Positions 18,421-27,778 of a DNA stretch of 64,000 bases are shown piece by piece. The stretch's first letter is position 1, and each line of letters starts with the position of its first letter. The translations under genes were made by a program, and so were the position numbers. A model generated the notes under the pieces. That model did not search any database and was not told the DNA's origin. It saw nothing but the letters and a program-made list of their open reading frames with translations. Source of the DNA: Candidatus Peribacteria bacterium RIFOXYB1_FULL_54_35 (GTDB lineage: Bacteria > Patescibacteriota > Gracilibacteria > Peribacterales > Peribacteraceae); assembly GCA_001787755.1 (NCBI GenBank), contig MFYJ01000001.1, positions 23,105-87,104 of the forward strand. The letters run 5' to 3'.

Positions 18421-18498
18421 GGCGAGCTTAGCTCAGTTGGTTAGAGCGGATGGTTGTGGTCCATCAGGTCAAGGGTTCGATCCCCTTAGCTCGCCCCA
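18421..18498 (+). tRNA. tRNA-His (GUG), with encoded G-1 and CCA
   Basis: Full cloverleaf: acceptor stem GCGAGCU/AGCUCGC, D arm GCUC...GAGC, anticodon stem GAUGG/CCAUC with loop UUGUGGU (anticodon GUG), T arm AAGGG-UUCGAUC-CCCUU. The first G is the histidine-specific G-1, pairing with C73, and CCA is encoded at 18496-18498. hisS, the cognate synthetase gene, is 2.1 kb downstream. Confidence 0.95.
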
Positions 18499-18944
18499 TC
18501 CGTCTTCGCGGTGTGAGGGCTACGAAGTTCCGTTCGTTGTTCCCGTAATGATCATAGCGATACCGCTTCGACGCGATTGGGGCTTGTGTTATAGTTCGAC
18601 ACTATGCATTACGTCTACATTCTCGAGTCTGCACTCGATGGCAGGCACTGGTACATCGGCGTAACAAGCAACCTACAGAAACGCCTGGAAGAACATAATG
18701 CGGGTGATTCTCTGCACACGAACAAATTCAAACCATGGAAACTGAAGAGCTACACAGCCTTTACTACACGAGAACAAGCTGAAAAATTTGAGCGGTACCT
18801 GAAATCCAATTCAGGACGCGTGTTCGCAAAAAGGCACTTGTGAGCCGCGGCGTAGCGGTATCGCAAAGCTGGACCCAAGAATGATGGCATACGCATCAAA
18901 TGCCCTCACGCCGCGAAGCCGGGCGATCCCCTTAGCTCGCCCCA
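18478..18944 (+). mobile_element. Small GIY-YIG element at the tRNA-His 3' end
   Basis: A 425-bp segment (18499-18923) is bracketed by a perfect 21-bp direct repeat of the tRNA 3' end (18478-18498 and 18924-18944). Just inside lie 19-bp inverted repeats (18502-18520 and 18902-18920; 17 of 19 pair), and nested inside these a second 19-bp inverted pair (18557-18575 and 18846-18864; 17 of 19). The only gene is the 79-aa GIY-YIG nuclease, whose stop codon abuts the inner repeat. Direct repeat, terminal inverted repeats and a nuclease gene are the anatomy of an inserted mobile element; no known family is recognised. Confidence 0.7.
18604..18843 (+). CDS. Small GIY-YIG nuclease (YhbQ/UPF0213 type)
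   Basis: 79 aa, essentially a bare GIY-YIG domain: HYVYILES, WYIGVTSNLQKRLEEHN, a Thr/Lys-rich loop, LKSYTAFTTREQAEKFERYLKS and a basic end. Conserved Tyr, Gly, Arg and Glu positions are present. The ATG is 8 nt after TATAGT (18590-18595), with no Shine-Dalgarno sequence. It sits inside nested inverted repeats flanked by a duplicated tRNA end, which suggests that its product acts on the element's own ends or target. Confidence 0.88.
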   Translation: MHYVYILESALDGRHWYIGVTSNLQKRLEEHNAGDSLHTNKFKPWKLKSYTAFTTREQAEKFERYLKSNSGRVFAKRHL

Positions 18945-18967
18945 GTCACTCTCAATGTAAATTTTAC

Positions 18968-18995
18968 TTGTGGTGCACTCATCCATCACTATAAT
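18968..18995 (+). promoter_or_regulatory. Promoter of the 19007 gene
   Basis: TTGTGG (18968-18973), 16-bp spacer, TATAAT (18990-18995); the ATG at 19007 is 11 nt further on, giving a leader of about 4-5 nt. Confidence 0.65.
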
Positions 18996-19006
18996 GCACC
19001 AAACTC

Positions 19007-20050
19007 ATGGCACTGGACGCTTTCAGATACGAGGGTTCCGGAACACACGCAGATGGCTTCCATCTCGGCATTTTCAATGGTGAAAGAACGGAGGGGGAAA
19101 ACCCCCGGAAGAACCGGAACGACTGGGTACATGCGGAGGAAGCACACCGCCTGCACGCAATGGGCACGAGAGAACCCCCGCAGAGCATCTTGGATGCCAT
19201 GCACCACTACGGGCCGGATCTCGATGCGGCAGGAGACAGCCGCGTGCGATATTTGATAAGTGAGGAAGACGCTCGAGGTCAGCCGCCAACGCGCTTCACG
19301 GAAGCTCTGCAATACTTCACTGAGCAGTCAGCAGAAGACGCTATCGATGCTCCGCTGGAAATACGGCAGGCAACCAGGCGCAGGCTCGGGATAGATGTCC
19401 CTGAGCCTGTAGTGGGTGCGCGTGAGAATCTCGCCCTCTTCACTATGACAGGAAGCCCCGCAGACATAGCTCTTGTCTACACCAAACCTGCTCCTGTGGA
19501 CATCGGGGAGCTCATGGATCTTCCTGCTGCGCAGCGTGTTGCATACCTAAACGGAATATACCGGAGAAGACTCCTCCTGACTGGAGGTTTCTCTCTCACC
19601 GAGGACAGGAATTTCCGGGATGCAATCCTCTCTCTCGCACGTACCATCAGCAGAGTGCGGGGGACGATCCCCGCCAATGCCCTCACAGACGGAGACGCAC
19701 TCCGGGAGCTTCTGCTCGATCATTTTGGTACCAGTGAAGAGCTCATTGCAGCACTGAAGCGTTACCAGCCGGACAGTCCTCTCACCCGCAGCAGACAACC
19801 GGACGTGCTCCTTTCCCCCAGGGGAGCCATCGCCAATCCAGCATTCTTCCCCGATGCGACACTCTCACTCGCAGAATGGGATCTTGATCAGGAAGAAGCC
19901 GGCAGACGCGCTTCTGGCGTTCTCTTCGATGTTCTCCAGCACAAACTTGAGAACGGAGATTCCAATTTCGGGGGAAACAGACGGGCTCTGGATCTGGAGT
20001 ACCCACCGCGCGCAGAAGAACATGAAAGGAGGAGAAAGCGGGCCGCGTAG
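19007..20050 (+). CDS. Hypothetical cytoplasmic protein
   Basis: 347 aa, no family recognised. No signal peptide or TM segment. Acidic and Arg-rich, with an N-terminal segment naming FRYEGSGTHADGFHLGIFNGE, a central helical region (about 165-260: ARTISRVRGTI, LRELLLDHFGTSEELIAALK) and a basic tail EERRRKRAA-like. The start is fixed by the promoter 11 nt upstream. A short gene follows after 38 nt and may be co-transcribed. Confidence 0.6.
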   Translation: MALDAFRYEGSGTHADGFHLGIFNGERTEGENPRKNRNDWVHAEEAHRLHAMGTREPPQSILDAMHHYGPDLDAAGDSRVRYLISEEDARGQPPTRFTEALQYFTEQSAEDAIDAPLEIRQATRRRLGIDVPEPVVGARENLALFTMTGSPADIALVYTKPAPVDIGELMDLPAAQRVAYLNGIYRRRLLLTGGFSLTEDRNFRDAILSLARTISRVRGTIPANALTDGDALRELLLDHFGTSEELIAALKRYQPDSPLTRSRQPDVLLSPRGAIANPAFFPDATLSLAEWDLDQEEAGRRASGVLFDVLQHKLENGDSNFGGNRRALDLEYPPRAEEHERRRKRAA

Positions 20051-20088
20051 TTGCTCTCTCTCCACGATTCAGGTATTCATTGGCTTCC

Positions 20089-20280
20089 ATGCGAACCTTC
20101 CGCGAACGTATCGTGCCTCCCATTGATGGCATCCGCTGCAGCCAGGAATCAGACGGAGGCTTCACCGTGACGCACGGGCCGGCGACCATCACATTCTCCC
20201 CACTCGAGATGGCACAGATAGAGAGAGGACTTGTTTCCACTGAAGCTGTGCGAGCACTCATTATGGGAGTACTGGGGTAA
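20089..20280 (+). CDS. Hypothetical small protein
   Basis: 63 aa from ATG 20089 (TTG 20080 would add three residues). Mixed alpha/beta composition: GFTVTHGPATITFSPLEMAQIERGL, then a hydrophobic helical end. No family recognised. It is downstream of and co-directional with the 347-aa hypothetical gene. Confidence 0.45.
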   Translation: MRTFRERIVPPIDGIRCSQESDGGFTVTHGPATITFSPLEMAQIERGLVSTEAVRALIMGVLG

Positions 20281-20629
20281 CAGAAGAACTTGAAAAAACA
20301 CCGGGAGCGCAGCGACAGAGGATGCAATTCCGGCAGAGCCAACACATCTCGCTGAATTAGGAATTCCCGTATTGCAGAAAAGACCACGGGGGGAGCACAG
20401 CCTTAGTAAGAAGCATGCGCACTGGAAAATACATGAGTTATCAAGTACTTGAGCCTTTTCCATTGAGACTCAGTGTGCTAGCGTGGGCTTCACGTGCAAG
20501 GAACCGTCTATCGCACTTACACATGTCCGAAGCGCAGTACAGAACCCCCATCCCTCTTCGTTCATCTCCACTCCGTTCCGCTGAAACTCCGCCGGGATCT
20601 CCCCAGTCACTGTCCATCCCATACCCCCC
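20281..20629. other. 349-bp gap upstream of hisS
   Basis: No gene, tRNA or convincing hairpin is seen. Short frames that run from here into hisS in other frames look like shadows. I find no T-box (no specifier/antiterminator pair). The sequence just before hisS is C-rich with no Shine-Dalgarno site. Confidence 0.5.
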
Positions 20630-21979
20630 ATGACACAATCTGTGTATCGAACACCGAAAGGCACCCACGACGTCCTCCCGGAAGACCACATCTTCATGAC
20701 GTACATCAAGAAAGCCGTCCGCCACCGCGCGAGGCAGGCCGGCTACAAGCGCATAGAGACGCCAATGTTTGAGAACCGCACGATCTTCGAGCGCGGCATT
20801 GGTGAGCACACGGACATTGTGGAAAAAGAACTCTTCATGGTCTCCTCCAAGCACGAAGATGAAGACAATGGCCCGGAGTTCGCCCTGCGTCCCGAGTTCA
20901 CCGCCAGCATCTGCCGCAGCTATATAGAACATGGCATGCAGCAGCTCCCGCAACCCGTGGAACTCTATGCCATCGGACCCTGCTTCCGTCATGACCGTCC
21001 GCAGAAGGGGCGCTACCGCCAGTTCAACCAGTTCGACTTCGAGATCATCGGGCTCAAAGACCCCAGCTTGGACGCACAGCTCATCCATGTGCTGAGCAAA
21101 ATTTTGGATGACCTCAAAATCCTCAAGCGTCTCCGCCTGCAGATCAACAACATCGGCACCCCCGAGAGCCGCAAAGCGTACCTGGATGCCCTGAAAGACT
21201 TCTTCATCGGAAAAGAGCGCAATCTGCCGGCCCTGGACCGCTCGCGCCTGGAGACCAACCCCTTGCGCCTTCTCGACTCCAAGGAAGAGGATACGCAGAT
21301 CCTGCTCAAGAGCGCACCGACACTGGACCAGTTCCTGGATGACGAGAGCAAGCAGTACCACGAAACCGTGCTGGAGTACCTTGGAGCACTTGGCATCCAG
21401 TACGAAGAGAACTCCTCACTTGTACGTGGTCTCGACTACTACACACAGACAGTCTTTGAGTACTGGGACGAAACGACAGGCGCACAGAACGCAGTGGGAG
21501 GCGGAGGAAGGTACGACCGTCTCATGGAGCTCCTCGGCGGGAAAGACACGCCGGGCATCGGTTTCGCCTGCGGCATGGAACGCATCGCCTGGCAGATGGC
21601 ACAGACAGGCGTGAAGCCGCCGAACAAGGACCAGGTGGACGTGTTCGTCGCCCAGCTCGGACCGGAAGCGAAGAAAACCTGTCTCATGCTCATCTCGCAG
21701 CTGCGCGAAAAGGGCGTACACACTATCGGCGCCCTCGGAGAAGCAAGCCTGAAGAGCCAGATGCGCCTGGCTGACAAGTTTGGCGCCCGCTACACGCTCC
21801 TCCTGGGACAGATGGAAGTGAAGGAAGGCGTGATTATTCTCCGCGACATGGCAGCCGGGAAGCAGAAGCAGATCCCCTTCAAAAATGCCATTCCGGAAGT
21901 CACCAAGCTCATCGGGGAAAGGAACCTAGATACCTACACCATCAAGGATAAGATTGGGGACACGGTGGATGAGGACTAG
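20630..21979 (+). CDS. hisS: Histidyl-tRNA synthetase
   Basis: Class IIa synthetase, 449 aa. Motif 1 region around PMFENRTIFERG; motif 2 FRHDRPQKGRYRQFNQFDFEI; the HisA motif LVRGLDYYTQTVFEY; motif 3 GIGFACGMERIAW, preceded by GGGGRYDRL. The C-terminal ~95 residues are the anticodon-binding domain (VDVFVAQLG...). Its cognate tRNA-His is 2.1 kb upstream. A 9-bp hairpin follows the stop codon. Confidence 0.97.
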   Translation: MTQSVYRTPKGTHDVLPEDHIFMTYIKKAVRHRARQAGYKRIETPMFENRTIFERGIGEHTDIVEKELFMVSSKHEDEDNGPEFALRPEFTASICRSYIEHGMQQLPQPVELYAIGPCFRHDRPQKGRYRQFNQFDFEIIGLKDPSLDAQLIHVLSKILDDLKILKRLRLQINNIGTPESRKAYLDALKDFFIGKERNLPALDRSRLETNPLRLLDSKEEDTQILLKSAPTLDQFLDDESKQYHETVLEYLGALGIQYEENSSLVRGLDYYTQTVFEYWDETTGAQNAVGGGGRYDRLMELLGGKDTPGIGFACGMERIAWQMAQTGVKPPNKDQVDVFVAQLGPEAKKTCLMLISQLREKGVHTIGALGEASLKSQMRLADKFGARYTLLLGQMEVKEGVIILRDMAAGKQKQIPFKNAIPEVTKLIGERNLDTYTIKDKIGDTVDED

Positions 21980-21983
21980 AAAA

Positions 21984-22010
21984 GATGAGAATGGAAAACG
22001 GATTCTCATC
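21984..22010 (+). terminator. Hairpin after hisS
   Basis: GATGAGAAT, 9-nt loop, ATTCTCATC (21984-21992 / 22002-22010). Perfect 9-bp stem five nucleotides after the stop codon; no T-run follows, so termination may be weak or factor-dependent. Confidence 0.5.
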
Positions 22011-22165
22011 TCGCGCACCAGCGCCTGCACCTGGCTCTGCATCTCCACTGATTCCATAGGAGAAAAACTCAACAAATTTTGCGTATAAGATGCAAAGAAG
22101 AATCTTGGAATACAGATTATGCGTATAGGAAGGAGTTATATGTTATTCTTCCTCCACCTTCGTCT

Positions 22166-22612
22166 ATGGGGAAAAAGACCAGCACATTCATCTATTGGGC
22201 ACCAAGGATACTCTCCATTCTCTTCTTATTGTTCTTGGCAGCGATGTCATTGGATGTTTTCTCCATGGAACTCAATTTCTGGCAAACAGCTGTGGCATTG
22301 TTCATGCACAATATTCCCGTACTGATCCTGCTGGTCATCCTCATATTTTCCTGGAAATACGAAATTGTCGGAGGGGTGGCTTTCATCCTCGCAGGAATTT
22401 TCTATATTGCACTGGTTTCGATGACTGCTCTAAAAACAGGTTTCGAATGGTATTACGTTGCATGGGCTGCGCAGATTTCTGGAGTCGCTTTCTTCATAGG
22501 AATACTGTTTCTCATCGGCTGGTCCAAAAAGAAAAGAATGTTGCAATCCAACCGAACTCACACATCTCCTCCCGAAGGAAAGAACGGAGAGGGAGAGGTT
22601 ACATCACCCTGA
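22166..22612 (+). CDS. Small four-helix membrane protein
   Basis: 148 aa with four hydrophobic helices: WAPRILSILFLLFLAAMSL, a second around NIPVLILLVILIFSW, a third GGVAFILAGIFYIALVS, and a fourth SGVAFFIGILFLIGW, then a Lys-rich cytoplasmic tail. The YWAPRxLSxLF start and WKYE-GG pattern recall a widespread family of uncharacterised small membrane proteins annotated only as DUF. The frame opens at 22079, but ATG 22166 gives the expected N-terminus. The stop codon overlaps the promoter of the next gene. Confidence 0.65.
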   Translation: MGKKTSTFIYWAPRILSILFLLFLAAMSLDVFSMELNFWQTAVALFMHNIPVLILLVILIFSWKYEIVGGVAFILAGIFYIALVSMTALKTGFEWYYVAWAAQISGVAFFIGILFLIGWSKKKRMLQSNRTHTSPPEGKNGEGEVTSP

Positions 22613-22637
22613 CAATACACATCCCTTCCCCTATACT
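22609..22637 (+). promoter_or_regulatory. Promoter of the SLH-GerMN gene, leaderless
   Basis: CTGACA (22609-22614), 17-bp spacer, TATACT (22632-22637), then 6 nt to the GTG start at 22644. The predicted transcription start coincides with the start codon. Confidence 0.8.
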
Positions 22638-22643
22638 GCTTCT

Positions 22644-23336
22644 GTGAAAAAATTTCTTGCCGGAATTATTGTCGGCCTGGCCCTGGTTCCTATGGGCATG
22701 CAGGCAGCCATCACTCTCTTTCATGATGTGAGCGCGGATGATTGGTTTGGGCCGGCAGTCAGCAGACTGAGAGAACATGGAATCGTGAACGGATACCAGG
22801 ATGGCACTTTTCAACCGCACCGAGAGGTTTCCCGTGCCGAGCTTGCAGTAATCATTGACCGTGTGTTGAGTACAGTCGATCCAGAATACGCTGCTCAATC
22901 GGCAGAGAATCTGGTGGAAATTACTCTGTATTTCACTGACCGCGACGTCGCGATAGAAAGAGATTGCAGCGCAACCAAAGCTGTGCGGAGGATGATTCCC
23001 CAGACAACCGCAATTGCAGACGCTGCTCTCCGGGAACTGCTGGCTGGAGTGACTCCTGATGAGGAAACAACGGGTGTCACTGATAGTTTCAGCAATGAGA
23101 CAGGATACCTTGGAGCAGGTATCGGCCCCCTCATCAGTTATTACGAAGGTGTCAGCATCAGCGATGGAATTGCCACAGTTGCATTCACCGGGCAGGCAAT
23201 GGCCTATCTCAACAGCGCAGCTTGCTCGCAGCAATCGGTGAAAAGCCCCATAGTACAAACCCTGCGGCAGTTCCCCTCCGTCTCGGATGTGCAATTTTCA
23301 GTCGGAGGGAGAGTGGTTACGGAGTGGGATGCGTAA
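22644..23336 (+). CDS. Secreted SLH plus GerMN-like domain protein
   Basis: 230 aa. Signal peptide (about 1-22). One SLH motif (about 25-75: LFHDVSADDWFGPAVSRLREHGIV, YQDGTFQPHREVSRAEL), which binds secondary wall polymers. The rest (about 90-225) resembles a GerMN domain: TTAIADAALRELLAGVTPDE, then VSISDGIATVAFT. Such proteins are held on the outer face of the wall; no enzyme activity is implied. The GTG start is fixed by the promoter 6 nt upstream. Confidence 0.75.
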   Translation: MKKFLAGIIVGLALVPMGMQAAITLFHDVSADDWFGPAVSRLREHGIVNGYQDGTFQPHREVSRAELAVIIDRVLSTVDPEYAAQSAENLVEITLYFTDRDVAIERDCSATKAVRRMIPQTTAIADAALRELLAGVTPDEETTGVTDSFSNETGYLGAGIGPLISYYEGVSISDGIATVAFTGQAMAYLNSAACSQQSVKSPIVQTLRQFPSVSDVQFSVGGRVVTEWDA

Positions 23337-23396
23337 TCAACCCTGGTACGCGCCATCCGACGACGCTCAGGACACACCCAGCTATAGCTCAGGGAC

Positions 23397-25468
<2,072 letters not shown>

Positions 25469-25690
25469 CGGATGGGTACGGCCTTTTACGCTATTTTCGG
25501 AAGTTTTTTTGCATATGGAAAGGACACTTTCCATGGAAACACGCTCGCCACTGGTTGCTTTTCGAACAACAAACGAAAAAAGATGAATTGAAAATGGCAA
25601 ATACAGCCCAAAAAACCACATATTCCTTGCGCAGAAACCACCGCTTCTCTACCCTGTGCGGGCACTCACATTTTTGTTTCACTCTGAAAA

Positions 25691-25906
25691 ATGGCAATCC
25701 ACGCACACAAGAAAGGTGAAGAGAGCAACGACGGACTGCAGCAGCGCTTCAAGCGCCAGGTCCAGAAAACAGGGCTCATGAAAACTCTCCGTTCCCGCAC
25801 CTCACTCTCAAGAAAACCCAACAAGCGCATGATGCGTTTGCGCGCCCTGAAGCGTGAAGAGCACCGTGCACAGAACAGGAAGAAGCAGTTTTACTCCAAT
25901 ATGTAG
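25691..25906 (+). CDS. rpsU: Ribosomal protein bS21
   Basis: 71 aa, very basic. The LQQRFKRQVQKTGLMKTLRSR segment and the following KPNKRMMRLRALKREEHRAQ match bS21, a small-subunit protein near the anti-Shine-Dalgarno end of 16S rRNA. N-terminal MAIHAHKKGEESND is longer than typical. Given how few Shine-Dalgarno sites are seen here, retention of bS21 is of interest. A strong inverted repeat follows the gene. Confidence 0.85.
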   Translation: MAIHAHKKGEESNDGLQQRFKRQVQKTGLMKTLRSRTSLSRKPNKRMMRLRALKREEHRAQNRKKQFYSNM

Positions 25907-25936
25907 AAGGAACGACTGACGGAGGAGACTATTCCC

Positions 25937-26003
25937 GAGAAGAATACTAGAGTAATAGAATACTAGGACAGCAGTGCGGCTGTCCTATTACTCTAGTATT
26001 CTC
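25937..26003. terminator. Long inverted repeat between rpsU and the S41 gene
   Basis: Right arm GCTGTCCT plus ATTACTCTAGTATTCT pairs with left arm AGAATACTAGAGTAAT and AGGACAGC; the left arm holds one extra 8-nt word (AGAATACT) as a bulge. The genes converge, so it can serve both. The words resemble those of the inverted repeat at 37005-37085. Confidence 0.75.
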
Positions 26004-26019
26004 ATTCCTATTACTCTTC

Positions 26020-27732
26020 CTACCTCCTCAGGAGCTCCAGCGCCCGGCTCATCTGTTCGTCGCGTTCCGCTTCAGCGACCTCAATGTCCGGCTGGATGCC
26101 AATGCCGTCGATCTTGCGGCCGCCCGGCGTATACCACTCGGCAATGGTGAGCTTGAACGAGGACTGATCATTGAACTGCAGCACCTGCTGCACCGTCCCC
26201 TTCCCAAAGCTCTTCTCGCCCACAACCGTCGCACGCTTGTGATCCTGGAGCGCACCGGCAACAATTTCAGACGCACTTGCGCTCCCCCCGTTGATGAGCA
26301 CAATCATGGGAACCGATGCACTGAGTACCGGATCAGTCTCTGTCTTCTCCTCTCTTGTGCTGTTGCGCTGCCGTATGCCCGCCACCACACTCCCCTTCGG
26401 CACCAAATTGCCCATAACGCTGGTTGCCGCACCGAGCAGTCCGCCGGGGTTGCCCCGCAGATCCAGAATGAATCCCTTCGGATTCTTTGCATCAATATTC
26501 TCTATCTGCTCCCGCAGACCTTCCTGTGTGATCTTGCCAAACTGCAGGATTTTTACGATTGCCACCTCTCCCTGCCAGGTGATTTCCACTTCCGGCACCG
26601 TAATGAGGGCTCTGGTCACCTCCACTTCAAACTCCAGGCCGTCACGCCGGATCATAAGCTTCGCCTTCGAACCATCCGGCCCCCGCACATGTTCCACTGC
26701 CTCCAGGAAACCAATGTCCACAATGTTGAATCCGTCAACGGAAAGAACGATATCCCCGGGCTTCAGGCCTGCTTCCTCTGCCGGTGATCCGCGCAGCGGA
26801 GACACAATGGTCAGATACCCATCTTTATATTCCACCTGCGCACCTATGCCAGAGAGCCTTCCCTGAATCTGTGACTGGAAGCTCCGGGACTGCACAGGAC
26901 GCATAAAGGTGCTGTATGGGTCGTTCAGACTCTTCATGATTGCCTCCGCAGCACTGTACGCCGCTTCATCCTGATTAATTTTGTCCTCGTAGATGTACTC
27001 CTCATTCACAATCTGCCAGAGCGTCTCGAGAATTTCGGACTTCGGGAGAGGCCGGGTGGAGCGCGTGAAGGTTACTTTGATTGTGGGAGTCTGCATTGTT
27101 TCCGCATCACCACCTTCCTGTTCCGGCTCCTGATCTCCCCGCATCTTGCGGAGGAGAAGGTTCGCGTCTGCTCCGAGGAGCATCCTGTTCACCCCGAACA
27201 TGTTCTCCCGCAGAGGTTCCATCCAATGCTTCTCCATTGCTATGGCAACGGCCTTCTCGACTGCAGATCCTGCCCGGACATCCTTAAAAGACCCCTGAAG
27301 CTCCCCCTCCTGTGAAAGATCACCGAGTATCACAGCCACCTGGAGTGCCTCCCCCCGGCTCATCCCCTGGGCCAGAAGCAGATCGTCTCCGAAGATGCTG
27401 AGCGCCCCGTTCTCATGCGCAACACGGATGTACGGAAGCAGTGCGTTTGGAACACGCTGGTACGGAAGAGGTTCTTCACTGACATCCTCTGTATCAAGAT
27501 CAAGCGCGCGCACTGCGGCACGAATGAAATCCCCCCGCGTCACCACTGCGTTGTCCGCGACGCGAATGGGATCTTCAGACTGCGCCCCTGCAGAGAGAGG
27601 TGAAAATGAGAGAAGGACCGGTACGCAGAGTATCCAAAGCGATATCCGCAGGCGTGCCTGCACACCGGAGTGCCGGTTGAGGCATGCTTGGGTCGGCGTT
27701 CCGGCACGCAGGCGTGAGCAAGTCTTTGACAT
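26020..27732 (-). CDS. S41 C-terminal processing peptidase with SLH-like N-domain
   Basis: 570 aa from ATG 27732. An unusual basic N-region (about 1-28) precedes a signal anchor (ISLWILCVPVLLSFSPLSAGA). An SLH-like region (about 55-175) follows, then the CtpA core: PDZ domain (GIGAQVEYKDGYLTIVSPL, AGLKPGDIVLSVDG) and the tail-specific protease domain with Ser in NGGSASASEI and Lys in GEKSFGKGTVQ, plus LDLRGNPGG. It should degrade or process exported proteins outside the membrane. The N-region is encoded by palindromic DNA (27660-27715) that looks inserted. The frame can open at TTG 27786, overlapping the upstream gene's stop; I prefer 27732. Confidence 0.88.
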   Translation of the reverse strand: MSKTCSRLRAGTPTQACLNRHSGVQARLRISLWILCVPVLLSFSPLSAGAQSEDPIRVADNAVVTRGDFIRAAVRALDLDTEDVSEEPLPYQRVPNALLPYIRVAHENGALSIFGDDLLLAQGMSRGEALQVAVILGDLSQEGELQGSFKDVRAGSAVEKAVAIAMEKHWMEPLRENMFGVNRMLLGADANLLLRKMRGDQEPEQEGGDAETMQTPTIKVTFTRSTRPLPKSEILETLWQIVNEEYIYEDKINQDEAAYSAAEAIMKSLNDPYSTFMRPVQSRSFQSQIQGRLSGIGAQVEYKDGYLTIVSPLRGSPAEEAGLKPGDIVLSVDGFNIVDIGFLEAVEHVRGPDGSKAKLMIRRDGLEFEVEVTRALITVPEVEITWQGEVAIVKILQFGKITQEGLREQIENIDAKNPKGFILDLRGNPGGLLGAATSVMGNLVPKGSVVAGIRQRNSTREEKTETDPVLSASVPMIVLINGGSASASEIVAGALQDHKRATVVGEKSFGKGTVQQVLQFNDQSSFKLTIAEWYTPGGRKIDGIGIQPDIEVAEAERDEQMSRALELLRR

Positions 27733-27778
27733 TGAAAAAGAAGGGGAGAAGCCTACGCATTGTACGTGAGCATTCCTC

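Noticed and set aside
20281..20629. T-box leader before hisS
   Set aside because: No conserved T-box sequence or antiterminator pair found; CPR aminoacyl-tRNA synthetase genes here (leuS, glyS, hisS) all lack one.
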